Assembly: GCF_900166595.1 (NCBI RefSeq)
Contig: NZ_LT745763.1
Span: 2,848,986-2,912,985, forward strand
DNA: 64,000 nt
Reading direction: 5' to 3'
Source of the DNA: Virgibacillus dokdonensis
Lineage (GTDB): Bacteria > Bacillota > Bacilli > Bacillales > Amphibacillaceae
The notes under the pieces were generated by a model. That model saw only the letters and a program-made list of their open reading frames with translations, searched no databases and had not been told where the DNA came from. The number at the start of each line of letters is the position of its first letter. Positions within the stretch are counted from its first letter, which is position 1. Below are positions 46,952 through 55,675 of the stretch, piece by piece. Both the position numbers and the translations under genes were made by a program.

Positions 46952-47435
46952 CTTCTGTTGCCTTATTTAAACTTAATTCAATATCAGTATTCCCCACAAT
47001 ATGTCTTACCTTTTTAGTATAAAGTTTATTCGTCGTAGTTTTTGCAAACAGCACGATAATAACTTTTTCTCCAGTAGAGTACCCTGCTTTAAATAATTTT
47101 AGATCAATCTCTCTTTTGCTTTTTGTAAACCCTTTAGTATCAGCCCATTCTAATTTCACTCTTTTTGTATCCCTTGATAAAACATTGATTTTCTTATCCT
47201 TTTTCATTTTTATATAAAATCCTATTTCGGTAATAATAATAGGTACATTTCTCTTATTTACAAACCTGATTTGATATAGCCTCTTCTCTTTTCTAAACAA
47301 TAATTCTCCCTTTGGAAAATTACTAACACGAACGGTATACAATGTAACTGCAAGTGCTAAAAGAGTCAATACTGAGAGTGAAATATTTGATATGGCAGTT
47401 ATAGCATTCCAATCAACTATACCGTTTTCAAGCAA
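46932..47435 (-). CDS. Membrane-anchored protein of unknown function
   Basis: 167 residues from a TTG 8 bp after GGGGG. One N-terminal membrane helix (about 12-36) is followed by a basic beta-rich domain (45-160). No family recognised. It lies at the end of the element where accessory (morons, defence) genes are common, and converges with the BRO-N remnant, overlapping it by 20 bp. Confidence 0.6.
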   Translation of the reverse strand: MLENGIVDWNAITAISNISLSVLTLLALAVTLYTVRVSNFPKGELLFRKEKRLYQIRFVNKRNVPIIITEIGFYIKMKKDKKINVLSRDTKRVKLEWADTKGFTKSKREIDLKLFKAGYSTGEKVIIVLFAKTTTNKLYTKKVRHIVGNTDIELSLNKATEVTGIDN

Positions 47436-47651
47436 TTCAGCAACCCCCTTTTTTCACTAAGTTATTATCTCGCCATCCTTTTCGAGGACTGTCCTGTGAT
47501 AATCTGGATTAACTTCTTCTGTTGGTTGTTTATCCCAACAGTTTGCTCTTTCTAATAATTTAAGCCAGCAGGAACAGCCATTTTATATTCGCCGATATAT
47601 AAGCGGTGACCTCTATCCTCATTGGTTATCGCTCCTCTCGTGCTCTTCCTT

Positions 47652-47867
47652 CTATCTTCTTTTCGCTTCCCCCTTCATATTTGACGGAAACAGGTCATTT
47701 AATGTGCATTTAAATATTTTTGCTAACAATAACCCTTCTTGAATAGTGAACTGTTTTTTTCCGCGTTCTTTTTCGTGGTATGTTTGAGGATGCACCCCCA
47801 ACTTTATTGCTACCTCTTTTTGATTTAGCCCACTTTCCCTTCTCGCTATATACAGATTGGAATTCAT
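47652..47867 (-). CDS. Small XRE-family helix-turn-helix regulator
   Basis: 71 residues that are almost all helix-turn-helix: IARRESGLNQKEVAIKLGVHPQTYHEKERG, then a short basic tail. AAGGAAAGG precedes the ATG. The Cro/CI type is common in elements. Its own target is unknown; it is not part of the CI/Cro pair at the right end. The 215 bp between it and the membrane protein gene contain a Cys-rich open stretch without a start. Confidence 0.75.
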   Translation of the reverse strand: MNSNLYIARRESGLNQKEVAIKLGVHPQTYHEKERGKKQFTIQEGLLLAKIFKCTLNDLFPSNMKGEAKRR

Positions 47868-47997
47868 CTACCTTTCCTCCTTATACTTAATTAGCTATTT
47901 TCTCTAACTCTGTATCAAACAAATAACCTATCAAGAGACTTAGCTAATTGTTGAATAGTCATAACAAGATCCATTCCAAAATTCAACCTCGCTTCAT

Positions 47998-48138
47998 TCA
48001 AGCTTTTCTTTTACCGCTAGTGATAAATTTGTTTGTTTCCTCCTTCTCTTTTCTTCTTCTTTTAATAATTATCGGTGCTGAATGTAAAGCAAAAAACATT
48101 AGAATTTTCTCTTGAACATGCTCTGGTGCGTTGTTCAC
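47998..48138 (-). CDS. Small phage-type protein, possibly frameshifted
   Basis: 46 residues from a GTG 7 bp after AAAGGAGGTGA: MNNAPEHVQEKILMFFALHS..., then a very basic RRRKEK stretch. Downstream, other frames read LAVKEKL and NEARLNFGMDLVMTIQQLAK to 47915, which looks like the natural helical continuation, so the gene may have suffered small frameshifts. Function unknown. Confidence 0.5.
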   Translation of the reverse strand: MNNAPEHVQEKILMFFALHSAPIIIKRRRKEKEETNKFITSGKRKA

Positions 48139-48158
48139 GTTCGTCACCTCCTTTGTTT

Positions 48159-48242
48159 TTATTTAATTCCGAACCACTCGTTGATGGCATCATAGATGCC
48201 GAAATCACTTATAGCTGAAAAATTTTGCTTGTTTAAAGCCAT
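48159..48242 (-). CDS. Very short open frame related to antirepressor segment
   Basis: 27 codons: MALNKQNFSAISDFGIYDAI then NEWFGIK. No good ribosome site. SDFGIY recurs in the neighbouring antirepressor remnant, so this is more likely a remnant than a gene. Confidence 0.25.
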   Translation of the reverse strand: MALNKQNFSAISDFGIYDAINEWFGIK

Positions 48243-48253
48243 TATTAGGCCTG

Positions 48254-48467
48254 TTATCCGTTAAACGGATATTGGCTTTTTTTAATCATCACGCCTTCTG
48301 AACGTTGCGATCTAAATATTACTTTATAGATACCGAAGTCACTTAGAAAAAAACTTTTGATTCATACCCGTCAATTTGACAGATGTGAGATATTTCTTTT
48401 TTAAATGTCTTGTCATTGCGCTTGTTTCGCTATAACCCAACGCATTAGCTACCGCCCACCATTCAGA
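48254..48467 (-). pseudogene. Second BRO-N type antirepressor remnant, frameshifted
   Basis: Frame 1 from 48467: EWWAVANALGYSETSAMTRHLKKKY, cut here, ending KFFSK-stop. Shifting frame at a T7 run near 48352-48358 continues FLSDFGIYKVIFRSQRSEG. The two halves in order match the first half of a BRO-N domain. The rest is replaced by a TATCCG/CGGATA hairpin terminator (about 48249-48283). Confidence 0.55.
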
Positions 48468-48860
48468 TTATTAAAACTTCAACAAATAACCTTTATTAGA
48501 AAAAACTTGAGTAGAGGACAAATTGTCCCTAGTTGCAGATTACTCTACTAGTACCCTTGTCCAATTTTGGATAGGCTCCTTCTGTAGTAAAAAATCACGC
48601 ATGGTATAGCAAGTACCCACCTTTTGTGGGTAGGTAATTCCAATTAGGACGACCTAAGTTAGGGCTCCCTATACTTTAAGTGATGATGGCACATTTATTT
48701 CTATCTGCTAAACGGATAGTATTCTTTTCTTAATCATCAAGCAATACCTATTACATTCACTATAACAGATCCCTCAAATTTGAAGATACCCTTCAGGGAT
48801 TTTTTTGCTTATTTTTAGCAATACAAACTGAGGGTTGCCGAAAATTCGGCAACCTGGTGT
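48468..48860. other. Gene-free region with stacked hairpins
   Basis: No gene. Nested inverted repeats: AGTAGAG..CTCTACT (48510-48549) enclosing GGACAAATTGTCC, then TACCCAC..GTGGGTA (48614-48632), a second ATC.G.TAAACGGAT type hairpin (about 48702-48720), ATCCCT..AGGGAT with T7 (48771-48806) and GTTGCCGAAAATTCGGCAAC (48833-48852). Could hold a small RNA or be terminators of lost genes. Confidence 0.4.
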
Positions 48861-48892
48861 AAAAAAAGAAAGACTTGAAATAAATCAAGCCT
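48861..48892 (-). terminator. Terminator of the tape measure gene
   Basis: On the minus strand GGCTTGA pairs with TCAAGTC and is followed by TTTC and T7, 15 bp past the stop. Confidence 0.7.
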
Positions 48893-48906
48893 CTGAAATA
48901 GGAATA

Positions 48907-51615
48907 TTACCTAAAACTATCCCTCACCTTCTTATTACGTCTTTGCTTTTCTGTCACATAAGGCTCTGCGATATAACCTAGTTGTCTACCATCTACTTCA
49001 AAGCTTAAATGTCTCATAGCCTTAACCATAGCCATAGCCATTTTATCGTAGTCAATAGATTCGCCACCATTAGCCGCAGGATTATATTTCTTAGGTACTA
49101 CAGCTTCACCTTCGTGTAAGTACGCCAACCCGTCTTTAGCTACGTAGTTTGTACCTACGTTTAACTTAGGAATGTTAGGGATGTTAGGAAACCCAATTGA
49201 TTGCCCGCCTTTACCCCCAAGCCCGGGAACCCAATCGGGAATTTTAGGTAGTTTTATATCTAACCCATTTAAAGCGTTAATCATTCCATTTATAGCACCT
49301 ATAACACCATTAACAGCACCTTTTACACTACCCGTTATGCCATCCCATATATCATCGGTTGAGCTTTTAACACTATCCCATACGCCTGTGATGGTATCTT
49401 TAATGCTGTTAAACACTCTTGATACGGTTCCTTTCAAACCATCCCATATACCCGTGACAATGCCTTTTATTCTATTCCACATGTTTGATGTGATACTTTT
49501 AAGCCTGTTCCATATACCAGATATGACGTCTTTAATACCATTAAAAATCCCACTTGCAGTTGACTTAATACCATTCCATAACCCTGTCACAAATGATTTA
49601 ATAGCATTCCATACGGTTGATGTAACGGACTTAATACCATTCCACACGCTCGAAAAGAATGCTTTTACAGCATTAAATACAGTCATGGCTACTGATTTAA
49701 TCCCATTCCACACGCCCGTTAAAAATGCTTTTAAGGCTGTCCATACAACGGTTGCTACTGTTTTAATATTATTCCACGTTTCAGCAAAAAAGTTTTTAAT
49801 TGCTGTCCAAACAACCACAATTACATTCTTCATGATTTGCCATTGTTCATTGAGAAATGCACCTAATGATGTAACAACTTCAACAGATTTAGCTTTTAAC
49901 CAATCCCAAGTTTCCCCTATCCACTTAGAAACAGAATCCCAATTCTTCCACAGTAGTACAATTCCAGCTATCAAACCTGCAATAGCTGCTATAGTTCCCC
50001 ATATAGGTGCAGATATAGCTCCAATCGCTGTGGCTACAGCAGAACCTACAACTTTCAATACACCAAGTATTTTTGTTACAGAAAATATGATAGGTGCTAA
50101 CGCCATTAATGCACCAAGCACAACGGTTATCACAGAACCAATAACAGCCAAAGTAGATACCAGAGCAGAATTTTCTTTTGCCCAATCTGCGAACGTTCCT
50201 ACTACATCAGCAATATCATCTAATAAAGGTTTGAGTGTTTCTTTTATAGAAACAAAAGCTTCTCTGATTCTTTTTAATGGATCTTCGTCGGCTTCTTCTA
50301 CTGCATCTGTAAATCCTTCCGTTCCTTCTTTTAGATCAAAAGTATCTTTTTTCGCATTTATCAATACATCTGTAATAGCTTTCCCTTGATCTTCGTACAT
50401 TGTTCCGAAAATAGCTACACCTAGTTGACTTCTTTTTGTTTCATCATCAACGCCAACCAAAGCCTTTGCTACATCAGACATTGCCTGCTTTCCTGTTTCT
50501 CCGCCTTTCGCTACATCTTTACCCCACTGCTGTAGTTGTTCAGATGAAATATCAGTTCCTTCTATTAGTTTCTCTACAGATTTAGGTACTTCATCACCAA
50601 ATTCAGAAAGAAGTTTTCTCCCTTCTCCTAATCCATCTAAAAGATTATCTATATTCCAAGATTTCGTATCAACGCCAGAAGCGAATATGGTTTGTATTTC
50701 TTCGGCGTTGTAACCAGCCATAGATAATTGAGTACCATACTCAGCTATAATATCTAATTGTTCTGGAGGGAAGTTAGCTTTCAGTAATGAGTTAGTTAAT
50801 GCTAAAGCTTCTTCATTACCTATCCCTAGTGCTGCGCCTATCTCATTTGTTTCTTGTATTAATTCTGTGAAATCAATACCAGAATAGTTACTAGCGATAA
50901 CAGAAGCGCCTTTAGCCACTTTTGAATTAACTTCATCAGTTGCATTTGCGTTTAAAGCCCATTGCCTGCGAACACCTTCTAAAGCTTCTTCTGCATCAAT
51001 TCCATAAGTAGTGACTTCATTTATTGCCCCTCTTACCGCTTCTTTTGATTTTTCTGGTACATCAAAAGTAACATCAATTTTTGTATCTAAGGATGATGTA
51101 TCGAGCGCCTGTTGTATAGCTGTTCCTGCACCAACTCCTGCCGCTAAACCACCTAAAGCTGATTCAACGCCATCTATGGCTTTTTCGGTTTTTCCTGCTT
51201 CATCTTTAACGCCTTTCATATCTTTTTGCAGGTTATCTAATTCTTTACCATCATCAACAGAAGCTAACTTCTTTTTAAATCCATCTAGTTGGCTCTCTGT
51301 TTTAATAACTTCCCTTTGAAATGCTCTGTAAGCATCTTCCCCTATACCCCCACTTTTGAATTGTTTTTCAACTTGTTGCTGAGCTTTACGTAATTGACCA
51401 AGTTTATCACTTGTGTTTTCTACTTGTTGAGTGAGTATTTCCTGTTTTTGCGCTAATAGAGTGGTGCTTTTAGGATTAAACCTTAAACCTCGTTCCACTT
51501 CCCTTAATTCACTATTCAATTCGCTACTACGCTTATTTACGTCTTTAAGCGCCTTGTCCAGTCCTTTCGTTTCACCATCTAATTGTATTGTGATGCCCTT
51601 AATACGTTTTGACAT
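48907..51615 (-). CDS. Phage tail tape measure protein
   Basis: 902 residues. Coiled-coil N-terminus (1-160), a TP901-type core domain (170-470: VTTYGIDAEEALEGV, ALGIGNEEALALTNSLL), a strongly hydrophobic section (about 485-560), then about 16 tandem 11-residue units of the form WNxIKSxxxx (590-770), and a C-terminal tail with GLAYLHEGEAVVPKKYN. GGAGGAATATT precedes the ATG. It sets tail length in siphophages. It is the last gene of the leftward operon; no distal tail genes follow. Confidence 0.92.
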   Translation of the reverse strand: MSKRIKGITIQLDGETKGLDKALKDVNKRSSELNSELREVERGLRFNPKSTTLLAQKQEILTQQVENTSDKLGQLRKAQQQVEKQFKSGGIGEDAYRAFQREVIKTESQLDGFKKKLASVDDGKELDNLQKDMKGVKDEAGKTEKAIDGVESALGGLAAGVGAGTAIQQALDTSSLDTKIDVTFDVPEKSKEAVRGAINEVTTYGIDAEEALEGVRRQWALNANATDEVNSKVAKGASVIASNYSGIDFTELIQETNEIGAALGIGNEEALALTNSLLKANFPPEQLDIIAEYGTQLSMAGYNAEEIQTIFASGVDTKSWNIDNLLDGLGEGRKLLSEFGDEVPKSVEKLIEGTDISSEQLQQWGKDVAKGGETGKQAMSDVAKALVGVDDETKRSQLGVAIFGTMYEDQGKAITDVLINAKKDTFDLKEGTEGFTDAVEEADEDPLKRIREAFVSIKETLKPLLDDIADVVGTFADWAKENSALVSTLAVIGSVITVVLGALMALAPIIFSVTKILGVLKVVGSAVATAIGAISAPIWGTIAAIAGLIAGIVLLWKNWDSVSKWIGETWDWLKAKSVEVVTSLGAFLNEQWQIMKNVIVVVWTAIKNFFAETWNNIKTVATVVWTALKAFLTGVWNGIKSVAMTVFNAVKAFFSSVWNGIKSVTSTVWNAIKSFVTGLWNGIKSTASGIFNGIKDVISGIWNRLKSITSNMWNRIKGIVTGIWDGLKGTVSRVFNSIKDTITGVWDSVKSSTDDIWDGITGSVKGAVNGVIGAINGMINALNGLDIKLPKIPDWVPGLGGKGGQSIGFPNIPNIPKLNVGTNYVAKDGLAYLHEGEAVVPKKYNPAANGGESIDYDKMAMAMVKAMRHLSFEVDGRQLGYIAEPYVTEKQRRNKKVRDSFR

Positions 51616-51698
51616 AATATTCCTCCTTGTTAAATAAAAAAAGCACTAACTAAACGAAAAATCGTTTAATCAGTGCCCTGGTTGTTCCAGTAGCGTAT

Positions 51699-51845
51699 TT
51701 ATTTTTCTGTAAAGCTAACCTCATAATGAGAAATCTTTCCATCTTGCCATACAATGGTTTGCTTTCCATAACCGCTTTTAGGTTTCGTCACTTTTTCCTC
51801 TTTACCATTTCTAATTATATACGTTTCATGATTTTGCTTTTCCAC
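51699..51845 (-). CDS. Small DUF3954-like phage protein
   Basis: 48 residues from a GTG 7 bp after AAGGGG, overlapping the end of the tail chaperone gene by 20 bp in another frame. The ending KPKSGYGKQTIVWQDGKISH resembles DUF3954 proteins of Bacillus phages. It occupies the place where the tail chaperone's frameshift extension is usually found, but it has its own ribosome site. Function unknown. Confidence 0.6.
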   Translation of the reverse strand: MEKQNHETYIIRNGKEEKVTKPKSGYGKQTIVWQDGKISHYEVSFTEK

Positions 51846-52203
51846 GGAAACGCCCCTTTCTAGCATGTTGGGTTATAGCGTATGCTATTAATTCATTAAT
51901 CTGCTGAAAAACAGATATAACTGGGAATTGCTTAAAATCTTCAAGCCATATTCTAAGTTTAGGAATTTCTTCATTAGCGTTTTTCGCAAAGATCCAGCAA
52001 ACATGAAGCAAAGCATAATGATCAACTTTCTTTAGATCTGATGGCGGAGATGTTACGGAATTAATATTATACTTTATAACCACATCATATTTTTTAACAT
52101 CTTTTAAGAAATCTCTTTTTAATAGTTTTTTATATCTTTCTACAGTATCTTCTGTAGCTTTAAACCGTATTGGTTTTGCATCTATCATAATGACCTTTTC
52201 CAT
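51826..52203 (-). CDS. Tail assembly chaperone-like protein
   Basis: 125 residues: MEKVIMIDAKPIRFKATEDT, RYKKLLKRDFLKDVKKY and LLHVCWIFAKNANEEIPKLR follow the pattern of Firmicute siphophage tail chaperones, which sit directly before the tape measure gene as here. The frame continues 37 codons upstream to an ATG at 52314 (AEARGDFSNSIVMRELF), which may be the end of another gene fused by deletion; the ATG at 52203 gives the family-length protein. Confidence 0.65.
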   Translation of the reverse strand: MEKVIMIDAKPIRFKATEDTVERYKKLLKRDFLKDVKKYDVVIKYNINSVTSPPSDLKKVDHYALLHVCWIFAKNANEEIPKLRIWLEDFKQFPVISVFQQINELIAYAITQHARKGRFRGKAKS

Positions 52204-52452
52204 ATATAATCGCCTGCCTTCTCCCATTTGCTTTAAAAAAAGTTCTCTCATTACTATGCTATTGGAAAAGTCTCCCCTTGCCTCGGCATCCCAAAACCAA
52301 TTTAAAGCTTGCATGGGGCGGGGGATCTATTTAATATCAATATAGGGGAATTCTTTCTATTTCCGTTCATAATAGCTTAAAAACATATTTATAGTGCTAT
52401 TTCCTTTTATCTATACCACACCCCTCACGCGTGACCTCACGCATAAAAATTA

Positions 52453-52472
52453 ACCTCCTTCCAACGGTTTCC
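52453..52472. repeat. 20-bp direct repeat, copy 1, in the morphogenesis region
   Basis: ACCTCCTTCCAACGGTTTCC, 19 of 20 bases the same as 54166-54185. Next to it lies CACGCGTGACCTCACGC, and at 52312-52321 an isolated GC run (ATGGGGCGGG) whose complement CCCCCGCCCC resembles known Bacillus phage cos overhangs as I remember them. The 190-bp gap 52315-52506 has no gene. Confidence 0.5.
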
Positions 52473-52506
52473 TTTATGAAAGCGAATTTCAGAGAACAAG
52501 GGGGCG

Positions 52507-53112
52507 TTAAAGCATAGATATTATTTTTAATCTCTCCAACCTCTCTTTTCGTTCTTCTTCTTCAAATTCTTTTAATAATCGTTGTCGAATTGCTTCTTGC
52601 TGTTGGTAACTTATAGGCTGATCAACATGAATTTCTGAATCTTCATAAGCAGGTAAAGCTACAGCGCTGATCTCTGTCAACTTAGCTTTATGCACGGTTC
52701 GATAACTTAAACCATATTTGGAGTGATCCCATTCATCACCACCTTTTGGTATTCTAAAACCAATACTAATACCTGTTAAATCTCGCCTTCTAACTAATTC
52801 AAATAGGTCATTACCTAATGATGTGTCCGGTACATATAACCTAAAATGTAATCCTATACCGTTTTCCTTTAAGGATAAGGTTCCCGCACTTTTACGCCCT
52901 AACACTTTAGAACTATCATGAGCCATGAAAAAGAATTGATCATCACGTAGCAAGCTTTCGAGGAAAGCACCTTTACGGATGCTTTCCTTAAATTGCTTGG
53001 ATCCCCTTTTTAATATGGATGAATAACGATTCCATTTAACGGCATAGCCCGATAACGTTCTTTCATCTTCATTGACATTCGTTGGTGTAATACGAGTTTC
53101 GATTGTTCCCAT
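52507..53112 (-). CDS. HK97-family prohead protease
   Basis: 201 residues. The S78/HK97 protease core is visible: LSGYAVKWNR near 20, FMAHDSSKVLGRKSAGTLSL with catalytic His near 63, and the RRRDLTGISIGFRI segment with catalytic Ser near 117. The ATG overlaps the stop of the preceding gene (TAATG) behind GGTGGAGG, so it is coupled. In phages it matures the capsid, yet no capsid gene is in the element; it may act on helper-phage capsids or be left over. Confidence 0.85.
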   Translation of the reverse strand: MGTIETRITPTNVNEDERTLSGYAVKWNRYSSILKRGSKQFKESIRKGAFLESLLRDDQFFFMAHDSSKVLGRKSAGTLSLKENGIGLHFRLYVPDTSLGNDLFELVRRRDLTGISIGFRIPKGGDEWDHSKYGLSYRTVHKAKLTEISAVALPAYEDSEIHVDQPISYQQQEAIRQRLLKEFEEEERKERLERLKIISML

Positions 53113-53696
53113 TAGAAAATTCCTCCACCGTGAACAACAGCATTAGGTTTCGTATTAATCTCATATTTTTGTTTATTGAATAGCTGCGCATAACCATTAT
53201 CAAAAAATTCCGCACGTGGTTGGATCTTTAAACCTTCTACTGTTGACCAATCATAACGATTAGCTAAAGGCCTGACTTGTCCTTTCAATTTCCTATAATC
53301 CTCATTTACTTGTTCTATTTCTTCAAGTAGCTGTAAATACTCTTGTTTCTTCGCTTCGATCTTACCCTCTAACTTTTTACCCTTCTTTAACAAATCTTCT
53401 TTTTGGTCTGCATATTTATTAATGACATCAATAGCTTGATCTAGCATATTCTCTGGTTTTGAAGGATCTAAACGTTTGATGAAATCCTCAAGGGTGGAAA
53501 TGCGACTTTTAACATTTTCTTTTTGTTGTTTAACCTTTTCAGCTTGATCAAATTCCAGTTTTGACACATGAGCGCTATAATCATCTTCTAGTCCTTCTAG
53601 CTTTTTTTGTTCCTGGGAAAGCTCTTCTTCAAATTTTTCTTTTTGATTTTGTAACTTTTCACCTTCGGCACGATATTTTTTCATTAAATCTTCCAT
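53112..53696 (-). CDS. Coiled-coil protein, scaffold-like
   Basis: 194 residues, predicted long coiled coil over about 1-145 (runs of KLQNQKEKFEEELSQEQKKL type), then a globular tail ending NAVVHGGGIF. AAAGGAG precedes the ATG. It is translationally coupled to the prohead protease, the place and shape of a scaffolding protein or capsid delta domain. Family not identified. Confidence 0.6.
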   Translation of the reverse strand: MEDLMKKYRAEGEKLQNQKEKFEEELSQEQKKLEGLEDDYSAHVSKLEFDQAEKVKQQKENVKSRISTLEDFIKRLDPSKPENMLDQAIDVINKYADQKEDLLKKGKKLEGKIEAKKQEYLQLLEEIEQVNEDYRKLKGQVRPLANRYDWSTVEGLKIQPRAEFFDNGYAQLFNKQKYEINTKPNAVVHGGGIF

Positions 53697-53729
53697 GTTT
53701 TCATTCTCCTTTATTTTCGTTTTATATAA

Positions 53730-54107
53730 TTAACTCTTTGAATTTATGAACGATTCAAACCCGTCATCATCATCATTATCTTTATTTGCTAAGTGCCTGT
53801 TCATGGCATCAGATAGAACTCGATAATTCGTTTGATTCAATTTAATAAAGTCTTTATATTCCTTAGCCTGTACTCGTTCCCTTTCATAAGGCGGCGTATT
53901 AGGAGATTGTGTAAAGAGTTCCGTATAACCATACTCATGCAAGTTTTTTGACAGATCTTCTATCCTAACCTCTAATATCGCTGTATTTAAAATTGTCTTA
54001 TCCAATACAGCTAACATAGATGGAGATAAATCTTCATATTCTTTTCTAAGTCTTTCGTATTCTTGTTTTATCCTTTCATCTACAGATAAATCTTGTTCAA
54101 TTGGCAT
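53730..54107 (-). CDS. Possible small terminase subunit (P27-like)
   Basis: 125 residues from the ATG at 54107 behind AAAAAAGGAGGTG. Helical throughout; the order LDKTILNTAILEVRIEDLSK, TELFTQSPNTPPYERERVQA, NYRVLSDAMNR resembles P27-type small terminases, which satellites use to redirect packaging. It ends in an acidic DNDDDDGFESF tail. The identification is by pattern and context only. Confidence 0.45.
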   Translation of the reverse strand: MPIEQDLSVDERIKQEYERLRKEYEDLSPSMLAVLDKTILNTAILEVRIEDLSKNLHEYGYTELFTQSPNTPPYERERVQAKEYKDFIKLNQTNYRVLSDAMNRHLANKDNDDDDGFESFINSKS

Positions 54108-54165
54108 AAAAACACCTCCTTTTTTAGGGTAGGGGGTCACGCGAAATGACCTGTGTATTATTTGT

Positions 54166-54185
54166 ACCTCCATCCAACGGTTTCC
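54166..54185. repeat. 20-bp direct repeat, copy 2
   Basis: ACCTCCATCCAACGGTTTCC, with GGGGGTCACGCGAAATGACC nearby, mirroring the CACGCGTGACC motif beside copy 1. The two copies bracket the terS-like, coiled-coil and protease genes. Confidence 0.5.
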
Positions 54186-54277
54186 AAATAACTAGCACTG
54201 TTTATTTTTTAGGAGGGCATAGCTATATCCTTTTTTGAACAATTGTTTTATCGCTTAATATGCTGACTAGCATTTGT

Positions 54278-54727
54278 TTAAACAACAACTCTTTCTTCTC
54301 TTGTTTGTTCATTCCCTTGCTCCCTTTCTTTTATATGTTGTATGTCATTTGCTATTGTTCGAACAACTTCTCTAATCTGTTCACCTAATCCGTTTTTAGA
54401 GAAGATCAGATGATTATCCTTCATCAATTTATTAAACAAATGTTGCTGTTCTGCTCCTAATCCTTCTATAGCTTGTTGATAGTAGTTCATGTTCCTTTGT
54501 ATGCGCACCTTCTGCTTCTCATAATTTGATGATAGAGAAGCTAACTCAATACCTAACGTTTCTGTTGATCTATGGCAATAACCAATATGTCCTAAAGCTA
54601 GATCTAGTTGAGGATAGCCACTATATAGAATTTCTTCCCTTCGTTCCTGGTATTGCTCATTTAACACTTGCATTTCTTGCTCTGCATAAATGTATTTTTG
54701 TAACTCATACCATTCTGTTAAATCCAT
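54278..54727 (-). CDS. Helical protein of unknown function
   Basis: 149 residues, all-helical and charged. AGGTGGGG precedes the ATG. Residues 85-125 (YYQQAIEGLGAEQQHLFNKL) faintly resemble a region-4-like late transcription activator of phages, the usual gene upstream of terminase, but no firm helix-turn-helix is seen. Confidence 0.5.
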   Translation of the reverse strand: MDLTEWYELQKYIYAEQEMQVLNEQYQERREEILYSGYPQLDLALGHIGYCHRSTETLGIELASLSSNYEKQKVRIQRNMNYYQQAIEGLGAEQQHLFNKLMKDNHLIFSKNGLGEQIREVVRTIANDIQHIKEREQGNEQTREERVVV

Positions 54728-54785
54728 TTCCCCACCTCTGCATTTATGTTGGCTTGACTGCTTTTTTCATTGCTTTGTCACCCCT

Positions 54786-54974
54786 TTAAGATACATCTTC
54801 ATATTCTGCTTTTTCTTCTAATACTTGTATAATCTCGTTTTTATAAGTAACTAATAAACGCTTTAAATAGTATGGAAGATTAGTTCCGTTATTTACTATT
54901 AATCTATCTTCATTTACAGATAGAGAGAAACCAGCTAATTCCGCATAATCTATCAACTTTATAATTCCGATCAC
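54786..54974 (-). CDS. Small TubC-N-like protein next to the primase
   Basis: 62 residues: IDYAELAGFSLSVNEDRLIV, then PYYLKRLLVTYKNEIIQVLEE. This is the helix-beta-beta-helix pattern of the TubC N-terminal docking fold found as short stand-alone proteins beside primase genes in elements. The start GTG is 9 bp after AAGGA. It lies on the far side of the origin from the primase gene. Confidence 0.5.
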   Translation of the reverse strand: MIGIIKLIDYAELAGFSLSVNEDRLIVNNGTNLPYYLKRLLVTYKNEIIQVLEEKAEYEDVS

Positions 54975-55675
54975 GTCATCACATCCTTGTATGAATAATT
55001 GGGTATAACTCTAGTTCATTTAAGTGTTTTTTTATAGAGTAACAAGTAAGTAACAAACAGTAACAAGGGGTAACAAGCATTTTATATTCTTGTTACCAAG
55101 ATCCGCCTTACTCTCACAAGGCTTTTAAGATTTCAGTAACAAAAGTAACAAGTTTAAGAAAAAATATACTTACATATATATTTATTTTTTATTATCATGT
55201 TTTTTTCAGTAATCCCATGTATGTTTTATATTTCTTGTTACTATTGTTACTTTTGTTACTCATGACGTTTCAAACGTTGATATATAAGGTTTTTGTAGAG
55301 TAACAAACTTCCCTTTTCGTACCTTTTGACTTGTTACCTTTGTTACTATTCGCTAAAAACGTCATCACATCCTTATATGAATAATTACCAAATTACCATT
55401 TCAATACTAGATAATTACCTGTCTTTTATTCTTTGGTAATTGCTCTATTAGTTATCAATTCAACGTTTGTATCGTTCAAATTACCAAATTACCATTTTTG
55501 ATAAAACTATAACTTATATATGATATTGTTTTTTTATTTTTTTTACTTTCTAGTTATATGTTAGTGTGTGGTAATTTGGTAATTTTGGTATTTTACACTT
55601 TCTAGCTGTTGTTGCTCTTGGCTTTAATGAATTACCATTTTTTTAACCAATTTGTATTAATGGTAATTTTGGTAT
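54973..55675. other. Predicted replication origin with two iteron families
   Basis: 700 bp without genes, between the 62-residue protein and the primase-helicase stop. Block 1 (55039-55346) has 13 copies of GTAACAA or its complement; the first four are spaced 10-11 bp apart (55039, 55050, 55060, 55070). Block 2 (55383-55668) has about ten copies of AATTACCA or TGGTAATT. Each block is preceded by the same 28 bp (54973-55000 and 55359-55386, one mismatch). Very AT-rich segments lie between. Confidence 0.75.

Noticed and set aside
49172..50389. 405-codon plus-strand open frame
   Set aside because: It is antisense to the repetitive part of the tape measure gene, has no ribosome site, and its composition (periodic IPFH-type repeats) simply mirrors the WNxIK repeats.
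55021..55675. CRISPR-like array in the iteron region
   Set aside because: Repeat units are only 7-8 bp, on both strands and at helical-turn spacing, which fits iterons and not CRISPR repeats with spacers.
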